From assembly GCF_005860795.2 (NCBI RefSeq), contig NZ_CP058350.1:1-64000 (forward strand): a stretch of DNA of 64,000 nt, given 5' to 3'. The stretch comes from Peteryoungia desertarenae (GTDB lineage: Bacteria; Pseudomonadota; Alphaproteobacteria; Rhizobiales; Rhizobiaceae). Below the pieces are notes generated by a model. The model did not search any database. It was not told the origin of the DNA and worked only from the letters and a program-made list of their open reading frames with translations. Below are positions 15,786 through 24,377 of the stretch, one piece after another (position 1 is the first letter of the stretch; each line of letters starts with the position of its first letter). The position numbers and the translations under genes were made by a program.

Positions 15786-15989
15786 ATGGCCGATCAGGAA
15801 CAGGCGGACATTCGGCTCGCATTGGCACGGCTTCGCCAGGAACATGAGGATTATGACGCAGCCATTAATGCCATGATCCAGACAGGCTGTGAACAACTTC
15901 GAATCCAGCGCATGAAGAAGAAAAAGCTGGGCATCAAGGACAAGATCACCTCGCTCGAAGACCAGATCATCCCCGACATCATCGCCTGA
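15786..15989 (+). CDS. DUF465 (YdcH-like) small protein, second copy
   Basis: A 67-residue charged helical protein. It reads 'IRLALARLRQEHEDYDAAINAMI' then 'LRIQRMKKKKLGIKDKITSLEDQIIPDI', the helix-loop-helix pattern of DUF465. A very basic run 'RMKKKKLGIKDK' is usual for this form. It is 18 bases upstream of purE on the same strand, so it probably shares the purEK transcript. Its function is unknown. Confidence 0.85.
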   Translation: MADQEQADIRLALARLRQEHEDYDAAINAMIQTGCEQLRIQRMKKKKLGIKDKITSLEDQIIPDIIA

Positions 15990-16007
15990 CGCCTGAGGAC
16001 CTGTAAC

Positions 16008-16508
16008 ATGACAGCCGAGTATCCACCTGTCGCCATCGTCATGGGAAGCCAGTCAGACTGGGAAACCATGAAAAACGCTGCTGACACGCTTGATGCGCTC
16101 GGCGTCCAGTACGAGGCACGAATCGTCTCGGCACATCGCACTCCAGACCGTATGTTCGCCTTTGCCAAGGGTGCCCGCGGCGAAGGATTTCAGGTGATCA
16201 TTGCCGGTGCCGGCGGTGCCGCTCATCTGCCTGGCATGATCGCTTCGCTGACGCCCCTTCCCGTCTTCGGCGTGCCCGTGCAGTCGAAGACAATGTCCGG
16301 TCTGGACAGCCTCTATTCGATTGTGCAGATGCCGGCAGGCATCCCGGTGGGAACGCTCGCAATCGGCAGAGCAGGCGCCGTCAACGCCGCCCTCCTGGCA
16401 GCCCGCGTGCTCGCCCTGCATGACGGTGATCTCGCCGACAGGCTGGACGACTGGATCAATCGTCAGGCGGCAGCGGTGGCCGACTATCCGATGGACGAGA
16501 CGCCATGA
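16008..16508 (+). CDS. purE: N5-carboxyaminoimidazole ribonucleotide mutase
   Basis: A 166-residue PurE, the class I mutase of purine synthesis, which moves the carboxyl group of N5-CAIR to give CAIR. The start region '[14 protein letters not shown]' binds phosphate, '[11 protein letters not shown]' holds the catalytic histidine, '[17 protein letters not shown]' and 'PVFGVPVQS' complete the active site. The length is standard. It overlaps purK by four bases (ATGA), so the two are translated together. The pairing with PurK confirms the bacterial two-step route. Confidence 0.97.
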   Translation: MTAEYPPVAIVMGSQSDWETMKNAADTLDALGVQYEARIVSAHRTPDRMFAFAKGARGEGFQVIIAGAGGAAHLPGMIASLTPLPVFGVPVQSKTMSGLDSLYSIVQMPAGIPVGTLAIGRAGAVNAALLAARVLALHDGDLADRLDDWINRQAAAVADYPMDETP

Positions 16509-17569
16509 CTCTGAAGACGATTGGCATTATCGGCGGCGGCCAGCTCGGTCGCATGCTGGCAATGGCGGCAGCACGTCTGAACTTCCGGACTGTCATTCTG
16601 GAACCGCAGGCTAATTGTCCCGCAGCGCAGGTGGCCAATTTCCAGATCACCGCTGCTTATGATGATGCCGATGCTCTGGCAGAACTAGCCCGACAGTCTG
16701 ACGTCGTAACCTATGAGTTTGAAAATGTGCCGGTCGGTGCTGCAGAAAGCCTTGCCGTCGCCGTGCCCGTTTATCCGCCGCCAAAAGCGCTTGAAGTGGC
16801 TCAGGACCGCCTCGTTGAAAAGCGGTTCCTGAATGACGCAGGGATCCCGACAGCCCGTTTTCATGCCGTTGACAGTCAGGCCGATCTTGATGCCGCGTTG
16901 GCGGATTTTGGCGGCGAAGGCGTCTTGAAGACCCGTCGCCTTGGCTATGACGGTAAAGGCCAGATGGTGTTTCGCAAGGGCGACAGTTGTGACGGTGGCT
17001 TTGCAAAGCTTGGCTCCGTGCCGCTGATCCTTGAAAGCTTCGTCCCCTTCACGCGCGAAGTGTCCGTCATTGCGGCAAGAGACGTGAATGGCAATATCCG
17101 CTGCTACGATGTTGCAGAAAATGTTCACAATCAGGGCATACTTCACACATCGACACTGCCCGCCAGAATTCCTCTGGACACCGTCAAGGCAGCAGAAACG
17201 GCGGCAATCAGCCTGTTGAATGCTCTCCACTATGTCGGCGTGGTGGGTATGGAGTTCTTCGTTCTTCCTGATGGAAGTCTGATAGCGAATGAAATTGCAC
17301 CCCGCGTGCACAATTCCGGCCACTGGACGGAAGCCGCCTGCGTCGTTTCCCAGTTCGAGCAGCACATCCGCGCGGTCGCGGGCCTTCCGCTTGGCGATCC
17401 AGCCCGTCACTCCGATTGCGTGATGACCAATCTGATCGGCGACGACATCGATTCCCTTGGCGAATGGCTGGCAAAGCCCAATACGCTGGTCCACCTTTAC
17501 GGAAAGGGTGAGGCTCGACCCGGTCGGAAGATGGGTCATGTCACCGAGATTCTTCGGTCCAGCACCTGA
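16505..17569 (+). CDS. purK: N5-carboxyaminoimidazole ribonucleotide synthase
   Basis: A 354-residue ATP-grasp enzyme that makes N5-CAIR from AIR, bicarbonate and ATP, supplying PurE. It begins '[20 protein letters not shown]', the PurK N-terminal signature, and has 'YEFENVP', '[13 protein letters not shown]' (ATP lid), '[15 protein letters not shown]' and '[14 protein letters not shown]' (metal and ATP site). The length is normal. A terminator follows 97 bases after the stop. It is in an operon with purE and probably with the DUF465 gene. Confidence 0.97.
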   Translation: MTLKTIGIIGGGQLGRMLAMAAARLNFRTVILEPQANCPAAQVANFQITAAYDDADALAELARQSDVVTYEFENVPVGAAESLAVAVPVYPPPKALEVAQDRLVEKRFLNDAGIPTARFHAVDSQADLDAALADFGGEGVLKTRRLGYDGKGQMVFRKGDSCDGGFAKLGSVPLILESFVPFTREVSVIAARDVNGNIRCYDVAENVHNQGILHTSTLPARIPLDTVKAAETAAISLLNALHYVGVVGMEFFVLPDGSLIANEIAPRVHNSGHWTEAACVVSQFEQHIRAVAGLPLGDPARHSDCVMTNLIGDDIDSLGEWLAKPNTLVHLYGKGEARPGRKMGHVTEILRSST

Positions 17570-17665
17570 AAAGCCGGGAAAATCAGAAGGCTCGAACAGG
17601 CAAATGAGCCTTTGAAGGTTGACATGACCGGGCTGGTCGCGGTATCTGCCACCAACTCTTCAAGG

Positions 17666-17687
17666 GCGCGCCCAACGGCGCGCTTTT
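17666..17687 (+). terminator. Rho-independent terminator after purK
   Basis: A GC-rich stem GCGCGCC / GGCGCGC with a CAAC loop is followed by TTTT. It ends the purEK transcript before rpmJ. Confidence 0.8.
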
Positions 17688-17746
17688 GAATGTTTAAGAA
17701 CAGCGGGTGAATGACCATTCCCCGGCAATCGTTGTGGACCAGAAAA

Positions 17747-17872
17747 ATGAAGATCAAGAACTCGCTGAAAGCGCTCAAGGCCCGTCATCGCGACAACCGT
17801 CTGGTTCGCCGCAAGGGCCGCATCTACATCATCAACAAGCAGAACCCGCGCTTCAAGGCTCGCCAGGGCTAA
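17747..17872 (+). CDS. rpmJ: 50S ribosomal protein L36
   Basis: A 41-residue basic protein starting '[18 protein letters not shown]' and ending '[12 protein letters not shown]'. It is the long, zinc-free form of L36: it lacks the three Cys and one His of the short form and carries the extra C-terminal tail typical of many alphaproteobacteria. It begins with ATG at 17747 after a GGA-containing stretch and ends with TAA. L36 binds 23S rRNA domain VI in the large subunit. It is a single-gene unit between two hairpins. Confidence 0.95.
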   Translation: MKIKNSLKALKARHRDNRLVRRKGRIYIINKQNPRFKARQG

Positions 17873-17918
17873 GGCTTGCTGCTGGTGCGCATGTGCCAGC
17901 TTGCTTCTGCAGAATGAT

Positions 17919-17938
17919 CATGCCGATCCGTCGGCATG
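17919..17938 (+). terminator. Hairpin after rpmJ, possible terminator
   Basis: CATGCCGA and TCGGCATG form a perfect 8-bp stem with a TCCG tetraloop 47 bases after the rpmJ stop. It is followed by AAAATTTCGG rather than a clean T run, so termination may be weak. Confidence 0.5.
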
Positions 17939-17992
17939 AAAATTTCGGAAATTTGAGTTTGAAAGACGGCGCAGACGGACTACTTTCCCGTC

Positions 17993-18622
17993 ATGCGCCG
18001 TTTTTCTTTGCGACTCGTTCTCGCCGCCCTTCCCTTCACCGCTGTTCTCGCCGGTGCGCCATCCCATGCGCAGGAGCCCGAACTGATGCCGCAGCCGGAG
18101 CAGCCGGGCATCGAACAGATCGTGATCGACGGTCCGGCAGAAGAAACGACAATTGACAGCCTCCTGGCCGATCTCAAGCGTGAGCGGCAGGCACACCAGG
18201 CCCAGAGGATCGCCAATCAGATCACCGCGCGCTGGAACGAGTCCGGCAGCGCAACGGTTGATCTCCTGATGGAATGGGCGAAAAAAGCGACCGAAGAAAA
18301 GCGGCACGCCGCAGCCCTTGACTTCCTTGACCAGGCCATTGTGCTTCGGCCCGACGCCGTCGGCGCCTGGAACCAGCGCGCGACACTGCATTTCATCATG
18401 GGTAACTATCAGAAATCCGTGGCCGACATTGAGAAGGTTCTGGAACTGGAGCCGCGCCATTTCGGCGCCCTTGCCGGCTTTGCCGCCATTCTTGCCGATC
18501 GCGGTGCGGAAGAGGCGTCGCTGGCTGCCTGGGAACGCTATCTGGAAATCTACCCGGCCGATCGTCAGGCGCAGGAATTTGTCATCACATTGTCCGAGAA
18601 GCTTGCAGGGACACGCACGTGA
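17993..18622 (+). CDS. Exported TPR protein
   Basis: A 209-residue protein with an N-terminal signal peptide (basic start, hydrophobic 8-20, cleavage likely after 'PSHA'), a short acidic linker and TPR repeats from about 95 to 205, for example 'AALDFLDQAIVLRPDAVGAWNQRATLHFIMG' in part and 'YQKSVADIEKVLELEPRHFGAL'. TPR repeats bind other proteins; location is probably periplasmic. It has no catalytic motif. Its TGA overlaps the GTG of a 23-codon ORF, which in turn overlaps the following hydrolase gene, so the three form a tightly coupled operon. Confidence 0.85.
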   Translation: MRRFSLRLVLAALPFTAVLAGAPSHAQEPELMPQPEQPGIEQIVIDGPAEETTIDSLLADLKRERQAHQAQRIANQITARWNESGSATVDLLMEWAKKATEEKRHAAALDFLDQAIVLRPDAVGAWNQRATLHFIMGNYQKSVADIEKVLELEPRHFGALAGFAAILADRGAEEASLAAWERYLEIYPADRQAQEFVITLSEKLAGTRT

Positions 18623-18690
18623 ACGCTGCTATGCGTTTCCTTAAAGGCTGGCTGCTGGCGCTTGCGGCAGGCTTTGCGGCTTCATCATGA
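18619..18690 (+). CDS. Possible 23-residue hydrophobic ORF bridging two genes
   Basis: From GTG 18619 (overlapping the TPR gene's TGA) to TGA 18690 (overlapping the hydrolase ATG at 18687). The peptide has a basic start 'MRFLKGWLLALAAGFAAS' (from an internal ATG at 18631) and is strongly hydrophobic, like a short membrane anchor. The hydrolase ATG has no ribosome site of its own, so translation through this ORF would deliver ribosomes to it. Overlaps on both sides argue for function; the shortness argues for caution. Confidence 0.45.
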   Translation: MNAAMRFLKGWLLALAAGFAASS

Positions 18691-19718
18691 TTGTCTCCCG
18701 CTTCGGGCTTGCCATGCTCTTCGCCATCCTGCTTCTGGTCGCACTGCTTGCTTTCCTCGCCGTGTTTTCGCAGATGAAGGCCAGAGGCCTTGAGCAGCAT
18801 TTCCCCAATATTGGCAGCCGCACGGATGTCGGCGGCTTTGCGATGAATGCGCTTCATCTTCCGCCAAACCCAGACGCTGACCTGCCGCCCATTGTGTTCA
18901 TCCATGGCGCATCCGGCAATCTGCGTGATCAGGTACTTGCCTTCAGGAGCAAGCTGGAAGGGCGTGCCGAACTGCTTTTTGTTGACCGGCCCGGCCATGG
19001 TTATTCCGACCGCGGCGGGGCAGAGAACGACACGCCTGACGGGCAGGCCAATGCCATCGCTCGCCTGATGCAAGAAAAAGGCATTGAGAAAGCCATTATT
19101 GTCGGCCATTCCTTCGGTGGGGCCATTACTGCAAGTTTCGCGGTCCTGCATCCTGACAAGGTCGAGGGATTGATCTTCCTTGCCGCCGCCACCCATCCCT
19201 GGCCGGGCGGCGTTGACTGGTTCTACCATGTGGCCTCAGCCCCGGTGATCGGACCAATCTTCAGCCATACTCTGGCCCTGCCGGCAGGGCTTACACGCAT
19301 CAATCAGGCGATCGACAATGTCTTCGCGCCAAACGAGACACCGGATGGCTATCTTGCCGAAACCGGCCCTGCCCTCGTATTGCGTCCGAAGACCTTCCGC
19401 CATAACGCGACCGATGTTGCCGGTCTTCATGACTATGTGACACGCTTCTCTCCCCGTTACCGGGAAATCGCCGCGCCCACCGTCATCATCACCGGCGACA
19501 GCGACACGGTGGTTCTGGAGGAGATCCACTCGAAGGGCCTTGCCCGCGACATCAGCGGCTCTGAGCTCATCTGGATCGAGGGCGTCGGCCACAAGCCGGA
19601 TTATGTGGCCAATAATATCGTCATTGCGGCGATTGAGAAGATCGCAGGCGCGGATCGGGATCTGCAGAGGATGGCAAGGGAACTGGAGCAGCGCCTGAAA
19701 GCCGGGACCGCCGACTGA
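18687..19718 (+). CDS. Alpha/beta hydrolase with N-terminal membrane anchor
   Basis: A 343-residue hydrolase of the alpha/beta fold. Residues 7-29 are a hydrophobic helix ('FGLAMLFAILLLVALLAF'), so it is probably anchored in the inner membrane with the domain outside. 'IVFIHGASGNLRDQ' is the oxyanion strand, 'VDRPGHGYSD' follows, 'IIVGHSFGGAI' carries the nucleophile serine near residue 143, and 'ITGDSDTVV' and 'IEGVGHKPDY' supply the acid and histidine. The substrate is unknown; ester or epoxide hydrolysis are possible. It is translated from an ATG overlapping the preceding small ORF. It converges with pyk. Confidence 0.85.
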   Translation: MIVSRFGLAMLFAILLLVALLAFLAVFSQMKARGLEQHFPNIGSRTDVGGFAMNALHLPPNPDADLPPIVFIHGASGNLRDQVLAFRSKLEGRAELLFVDRPGHGYSDRGGAENDTPDGQANAIARLMQEKGIEKAIIVGHSFGGAITASFAVLHPDKVEGLIFLAAATHPWPGGVDWFYHVASAPVIGPIFSHTLALPAGLTRINQAIDNVFAPNETPDGYLAETGPALVLRPKTFRHNATDVAGLHDYVTRFSPRYREIAAPTVIITGDSDTVVLEEIHSKGLARDISGSELIWIEGVGHKPDYVANNIVIAAIEKIAGADRDLQRMARELEQRLKAGTAD

Positions 19719-19790
19719 TATTCAACGGGTCGGCTGAGGCGGCGGCCAACATCGATGGACGCTTTGCCGTTCTGTCTCGCGCCGCATCCG

Positions 19791-19829
19791 AAAAACAACA
19801 ATCCCGCCCACGATGTTCGCGAGCGGGAT
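19791..19829 (-). terminator. Terminator of pyk
   Basis: On the minus strand ATCCCGC and GCGGGAT pair across a 15-base loop and are followed by TGTTGTTTTT. It lies 28 bases beyond the pyk stop. Confidence 0.7.
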
Positions 19830-19856
19830 ATGTTTCAGGTCAAAAACTTGAGAAGC

Positions 19857-21296
19857 TCAGACGCCGCTCTGCCCGTCAGAGCCGATATAAGCGATGCGCA
19901 GCATGTTGGTCGATCCGGGCGTGCCAAGCGGAACGCCAGCCGACATGATGATCCGGTCGCCAGGCTTGCCGAAACCTTCTTCGACAACGATCCGGCAGGC
20001 GCGGTTGACCATGTCGTCGAGATCGGTCGGTTCGGCTGACACGACGCAATGCAAGCCCCAGACCACCGAGAGGCGACGTGCCGTGTGAATGACGGGAGAC
20101 AGCGCAATGATCGGCACTTCCGGACGCTCACGCGCAGCGCGAAGACCGGTATTGCCCGAGGAGGTGTAACAGACAATCGCTTGCAGACGCAGCGTCTCCG
20201 CGATCTGGCGGGCAGCAAGCGAAATGGCGTCGGCACCGGTGGCTTCCGGCTGCGCCCGTTGCGCATAGATGATGCCGGGATAATGCGGCTCACGTTCGAC
20301 AGTCTCGGCAATCGAAGCCATCGTCGCAACCGCTTCGACCGGATACTGGCCAGACGCGGATTCGGCCGAAAGCATGATGGCGTCAGCGCCTTCAAAGACG
20401 GCGGTTGCAACGTCGGAGACTTCCGCACGGGTCGGCACCGGCGCCGTGATCATCGATTCCAGCATCTGGGTTGCCACGACGACGGGCTTGCCCTCGCGTC
20501 GGCAGGCACGGATCAGCTGCTTCTGCAGGCCCGGAACGCGCTCAAGCGGCATTTCGACGCCCAGATCGCCACGGGCGACCATCAGCGCATCGGAAAGCGC
20601 AATAATCTCGTCGATCCGTTCAATGGCCTGCGGCTTTTCGATCTTTGACATCAGGCCGACTCGGCCCTTGGCAATCTTGCGGACTTCCGCCAGGTCTTCC
20701 GGACGCTGGATGAAGGAAAGCGCCACCCAGTCGACGTCGTTGACAGCGAGCACGGCATCGAGATCGGCCCGGTCCTTGTCGGTCAAGACGCCGGTGGCAA
20801 GAATGGTGTCGGGAAGGCTCACGCCCTTGCGGTCGGAAATCTTCGTTCCGGAAACGACCGTGCAGACGATGCTCTTCCCGTCACACTTTTCCGCCTTCAG
20901 GTGAAGCTTGCCGTCATCAATCAGCAGGCGGTCGCCCGGCCGCACGGCTTCAAGGATTTCCGGATGCGGAAGATAGACCCGCTTCGTGTCACCGGCGGTA
21001 TCCTGATTGTCGAGCGTGAAGGTCTGGCCGGGTGTAAGTTCCACCGTGGTATCGGCAAACTTGCCGACACGCAGCTTCGGCCCCTGGAGGTCTGCCAGAA
21101 TACCGATCGGGCGCCCACAGGCAGCCTCGACATTTCGGATCCGGGTAACGAGCGTACGCATCGTATCGTGGCTTGCATGGCTCATGTTGATGCGGAAGAG
21201 GTCCGCTCCGGCTTCATGCAATTTGCGGATCATCGCCTCGTCGGAAGAGGCCGGACCGAGAGTGGCGAGGATCTTTACTTTACGATTGCGCTTCAT
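19857..21296 (-). CDS. pyk: Pyruvate kinase
   Basis: A 479-residue glycolytic enzyme that transfers phosphate from phosphoenolpyruvate to ADP. It begins 'KVKILATLGPASSDEAMIRKL' in part, has 'FRINMSHAS', 'GRVGLMSKIEKPQAI' with the catalytic lysine, 'VARGDLGVE' with metal ligands, and 'MLESMI...PTRAEVSDVA'. The C-terminal allosteric domain is present ('VCYTSSGNTGLRAA', 'GDRIIMSAGVPLGTPG'). The ATG at 21296 overlaps the stop of the DUF1036 gene by one base, so the two are coupled; longer in-frame starts lie inside that gene. The length is standard. Confidence 0.96.
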   Translation of the reverse strand: MKRNRKVKILATLGPASSDEAMIRKLHEAGADLFRINMSHASHDTMRTLVTRIRNVEAACGRPIGILADLQGPKLRVGKFADTTVELTPGQTFTLDNQDTAGDTKRVYLPHPEILEAVRPGDRLLIDDGKLHLKAEKCDGKSIVCTVVSGTKISDRKGVSLPDTILATGVLTDKDRADLDAVLAVNDVDWVALSFIQRPEDLAEVRKIAKGRVGLMSKIEKPQAIERIDEIIALSDALMVARGDLGVEMPLERVPGLQKQLIRACRREGKPVVVATQMLESMITAPVPTRAEVSDVATAVFEGADAIMLSAESASGQYPVEAVATMASIAETVEREPHYPGIIYAQRAQPEATGADAISLAARQIAETLRLQAIVCYTSSGNTGLRAARERPEVPIIALSPVIHTARRLSVVWGLHCVVSAEPTDLDDMVNRACRIVVEEGFGKPGDRIIMSAGVPLGTPGSTNMLRIAYIGSDGQSGV

Positions 21297-21802
21297 CAAT
21301 TCTGGCTTTCTTGGGTGCCCGGCGTATCGGACAACTGGACCATCCAGCTTCCCTGTCGACCGGTGTCGTATTCCTTGAACCCCATTTGCTGATAGCCGCG
21401 GGCAAAGCAGTCCTGGACGCCAACGATCTTGAACTCGTTTTCGGCGACACACATGTTGATGTCACCGGTCCAGCGCCCGCCGCGGGCTGCATCTTCAGCA
21501 TAGAGGTAATAATAACGCGACTGGAGTTCGCCCTCGATCAGGGTGGCGCAGGTGCCGGCAGGAACCTGCCACCAGCCCTCCGTGATCCAACCCTCTTCGG
21601 CTCTGTAGCCAATCGCAACGCCTGCGAGGTTTTGGGTGCCGTTGCAGACGCGAAATTCGGCACGGGCTTCATCAACGATCACGAGGGACGAAAAAAGCGC
21701 TCCGACCACCGCAAGCGGCTTGAGGAAACGCGCAATTGCGCCACTGCAGGATGTTGAATCTTGGTTCAGCACGGCTGCCGCTGGAACTCCGTAAATGTGC
21801 AT
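21296..21802 (-). CDS. DUF1036 family exported protein
   Basis: A 168-residue protein of family DUF1036. After a hydrophobic segment ('FLKPLAVVGALFSSLVIV', residues 26-43) that serves as signal or anchor, the domain reads 'FRVCNGTQNLAGVAIGYRAEEGWITEGWW', with conserved 'AGTCATLIEGELQSRYYYLYAED' and 'CVAENEF'. Four cysteines are present in the mature part and may form disulfides in the periplasm. Function is unknown. An AAGAAGG lies before the ATG at 21802. It is the first gene of a two-gene operon with pyk, an arrangement I recall from other Rhizobiales. Confidence 0.8.
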   Translation of the reverse strand: MHIYGVPAAAVLNQDSTSCSGAIARFLKPLAVVGALFSSLVIVDEARAEFRVCNGTQNLAGVAIGYRAEEGWITEGWWQVPAGTCATLIEGELQSRYYYLYAEDAARGGRWTGDINMCVAENEFKIVGVQDCFARGYQQMGFKEYDTGRQGSWMVQLSDTPGTQESQN

Positions 21803-21988
21803 TGATTGCCTTCTTGCGATGATGACCAGTGAATGTCAACGCAACTCTAATCGATTATATTATCATCCTAGAGCGAGCTGGAAATTTCCACCCGGAGTTT
21901 GGCACAAACGTGACGCCGGTGAAAGCTTGCACTCACTTTTCACCCGTGTCATCAACCCAGTCTAGCCCCATTCCGGGCAAGGAACAGC

Positions 21989-22813
21989 TTGAACGACATG
22001 CAAGAATTCTCTCCTTTCGAGATCATATCGGGCAATTATGACAGTGGTCTGGTGCTGCTCGCTGACCATGCGATGAACCGCCTGCCGCAGCGCTACGGAG
22101 ATCTGGGTCTCGACGAAAGCGCCTTTCGCCGTCACATCGCCTTCGACATCGGCATTGAGCCGCTCACGCGTCTGCTGGCCGCGCGGCTGGGTGTACCCGC
22201 CGTGCTTGGTGGCTTTTCTCGACTGTTGATCGATCCGAATCGCGGCGAAGACGACCCGACCATCATCATGCGAATCTCCGATGGTGCGATCATCCCCGGC
22301 AACCATCCGATCACGCCTGAGGAATGGCAGCACAGGATCCAGAGCTTCCACCGGCCTTATCATGCAGCCGTTGATGAAACGATCGCCAGGGTGACGTCCG
22401 CAAGTGGCAAGGCACCCCTCGTGCTGTCGCTTCATTCCTATACGCCCGCCTGGAAGGGCATCCCCCGACCCTGGCATGCGGCGGTTCTGTGGGACACGGA
22501 CCATCGGGCGGTGGAGCCCTTGATCTCTCGGCTGCGCGAACCCGGCGACATTCTGGTCGGCGACAATGAGCCCTATGATGGGGCACTCAAGGGCGATACG
22601 ATGTATCGCCACTGCATGACGCGTGGGATACCCCATGCCTTGCTGGAGGTGCGTCAGGATCTGATTGGTGATGATGCTGGTGTCAGGCTTTGGGCCGATC
22701 GGCTGGAACCGATTTTCCGGAACCTGAACGCCGATCCCGCCCTTCACGAATACCAGATCCACCTATCAAGAACGGGGCCCTACCCGCACGAAATCGAGGA
22801 GCGCCTTTCATGA
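21989..22813 (+). CDS. N-formylglutamate amidohydrolase family protein
   Basis: A 274-residue protein of the N-formylglutamate deformylase family. 'LVLLADHAMNRLPQRYGDLG' opens the metal-binding region, 'HIAFDIGIEPLTRLLAARLG' follows, 'RLLIDPNRGEDDPTII' is the family signature and 'VLSLHSYTPAW' holds a metal-binding histidine. Members release formate from N-formylglutamate in histidine catabolism, but no hut gene is nearby, so another amide substrate is likely. The TTG at 21989 is well spaced from AAGGA; the ATG at 21998 is the alternative. Its TGA overlaps the ATG of the DUF1244 gene. Confidence 0.8.
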   Translation: MNDMQEFSPFEIISGNYDSGLVLLADHAMNRLPQRYGDLGLDESAFRRHIAFDIGIEPLTRLLAARLGVPAVLGGFSRLLIDPNRGEDDPTIIMRISDGAIIPGNHPITPEEWQHRIQSFHRPYHAAVDETIARVTSASGKAPLVLSLHSYTPAWKGIPRPWHAAVLWDTDHRAVEPLISRLREPGDILVGDNEPYDGALKGDTMYRHCMTRGIPHALLEVRQDLIGDDAGVRLWADRLEPIFRNLNADPALHEYQIHLSRTGPYPHEIEERLS

Positions 22814-23115
22814 GCCTGCCCGACGAAAAACAGCAGATGGAACTTGAAGCAGCCGCTTTTCGGCGCTTGGTGTCGCACTTAAGAAACCGCACCGATGTCC
22901 AGAATATAGACATGATGAATCTGGCCGGCTTCTGCCGCAACTGCCTGTCCAACTGGTATCTGGATGCGGCCAGGGAAGCCGGGGTGGATATGACCAAGGA
23001 TCAATCCCGCGAAATCGTCTATGGCATGCCCTACGAAGAGTGGAAGGCCAAGCATCAGGTTGAAGCGACCGATGCAAAGAAAGCAGCCTTCGAGGAAAAC
23101 CGGCCCAAGGAGTAG
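22810..23115 (+). CDS. DUF1244 family protein
   Basis: A 101-residue protein. The body 'AAAFRRLVSHLRNRTDVQNIDMMNLAGFCRNCLSNW' (in part) and 'YGMPYEEWKAKHQ' define DUF1244. The 'FCRNCLSNW' CxxC pair may bind a metal or react with thiols. The C-terminus is a charged helix. It starts at ATG 22810, inside the stop of the preceding amidohydrolase gene, so the two are translationally coupled. No biochemical role is known to me. Confidence 0.85.
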   Translation: MSLPDEKQQMELEAAAFRRLVSHLRNRTDVQNIDMMNLAGFCRNCLSNWYLDAAREAGVDMTKDQSREIVYGMPYEEWKAKHQVEATDAKKAAFEENRPKE

Positions 23116-23211
23116 CCTCGGGCAGCGCTTTGGCTCTTGACGCGCGCGCCACTTCGCGGCACGTGAGCGCCAACCTCGAACGACTGTTTCCCAGACTCAA
23201 GGAGATTGCCA

Positions 23212-23478
23212 ATGTCAGATGCTCACGGCGTCGCCCGCGACCAGCTCCGCGCCTTTGTTGAGCGCATCGAGCGCCTCGAAGAAGAAAAGAAGACGATCGC
23301 CGACGACATCAAGGACGTCTATGGCGAAGCCAAGGGCATGGGCTTTGACACAAAGATCCTCAAGAAGGTCATCGCTCTGCGCAAGAAAGACGAGCAGGAA
23401 CGCATGGAAGAGGACCTGATCCTCGATACCTACCTCGCCGCCCTTGGCATGATCGAAGGTCCTCCAGACGCTGAATGA
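23212..23478 (+). CDS. gapR: GapR/DUF2312 family DNA-binding protein
   Basis: An 88-residue coiled-coil protein of the DUF2312 (UPF0335) family. It reads '[43 protein letters not shown]' (shown in part) and ends '[16 protein letters not shown]'. In Caulobacter the family member GapR is a nucleoid-associated protein that encircles overtwisted DNA and helps topoisomerases during replication. The two helices with basic faces are preserved. GGAG lies 7 bases before ATG 23212. A terminator follows. The family call is firm; the supercoiling role is inferred from Caulobacter. Confidence 0.85.
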   Translation: MSDAHGVARDQLRAFVERIERLEEEKKTIADDIKDVYGEAKGMGFDTKILKKVIALRKKDEQERMEEDLILDTYLAALGMIEGPPDAE

Positions 23479-23507
23479 CAGCCTCGCAGCAGAGCCAGGT
23501 AAGACAG

Positions 23508-23547
23508 AAAACCCGCGATCGGCACCCGAGGCCATCGCGGGTTTTTC
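23508..23547 (+). terminator. Rho-independent terminator after gapR
   Basis: AAACCCGCGAT and ATCGCGGGTTT form an 11-bp stem around a 14-base loop, followed by more T. It separates gapR from the convergent gene. Confidence 0.85.
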
Positions 23548-23584
23548 GTTCTGTTCCTACGTTAAGGCGGGGCTTTTGACGCAT

Positions 23585-24226
23585 TCAGGAAGAATGTGAT
23601 GTTTGTCGCTTGCCGATCAATTCCACCAGTGGCGCCTTATGCCCGGCGTAACGACAATGCAGAGCGCCGTTCTGACGATAGATCGCTAGACTGCCGTCTT
23701 CAGGGTAAACGAGCATCGGTGAACCATCACTGTATAACAGACGAAAGGCCGAGAGGGATAGCTCGCCACGTCCGTTGCGATTGATTTCGAGTGATTGGCC
23801 GGTCAGGTTGTTGAACCGCTGAATCCCCTCGTCCAGTTCGCGGCGGGCCGCTTCCACCCGTATCGCCTTGTAGACATTGCTGCCTTCTGTCTGCGCCAGA
23901 TAGCGCTGATAGCAACCATCTGTCAGGACAGCTTCAGTCTCGCGCTCTACAGCACCTGCATCTTCTCCTGCAGCAAGTCGGGATGCGCTGCGGGCCCGGA
24001 TCGATGCCTCATATTGCTCACGGGAGAGGGCGATCCTGTCTGGCACCATACTCCAGTTCGCGACCTTGATGCTGCCAAGCAGCAGGCGGATGCGATGCTC
24101 AAGCTCCTCCAGGGTGCAGAAAAGTTCAACAATGATAGCGCCGGTCTTCTGGGCGACCGTCTGTTCAACAGGATCAATGAATTTTTGACTATCAATATCC
24201 GAAACAAGTTCGTTTTCGACCAACAT
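23585..24226 (-). CDS. Hypothetical protein, 213 residues
   Basis: I do not recognise this protein. It has a helical first half with 'AQKTGAIIVELFCTLEELEHRI' and 'REQYEASIRARSASRLAAGEDAGAV', then 'RVEAARRELDEGIQRFNNLTGQSLEINRNGRGELSL' (in part), and a beta-rich end 'MLVYPEDGSLAIYRQNGALHCRYAGHKAPLVELIG'. No signal peptide or membrane helix is seen. The amino acid composition is normal for a real gene and there is no better frame on the other strand. The start at 24226 is the first ATG; no strong ribosome site was found. It lies between the gapR terminator and the DUF882 gene, on the same strand as the latter. Confidence 0.55.
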   Translation of the reverse strand: MLVENELVSDIDSQKFIDPVEQTVAQKTGAIIVELFCTLEELEHRIRLLLGSIKVANWSMVPDRIALSREQYEASIRARSASRLAAGEDAGAVERETEAVLTDGCYQRYLAQTEGSNVYKAIRVEAARRELDEGIQRFNNLTGQSLEINRNGRGELSLSAFRLLYSDGSPMLVYPEDGSLAIYRQNGALHCRYAGHKAPLVELIGKRQTSHSS

Positions 24227-24377
24227 CGCAAAGCCTATCGCTCTGCTTCTCCAACCATCATGGCTCGAAACAGGCTGCCGACTCGAAACACATGCCGAGA
24301 TCAGAGAGGCTTATCGAACATTTTCGATATGCGCAACCCACAGGATATGGAATGAAGTTACTGCGCTCATTCGACAA

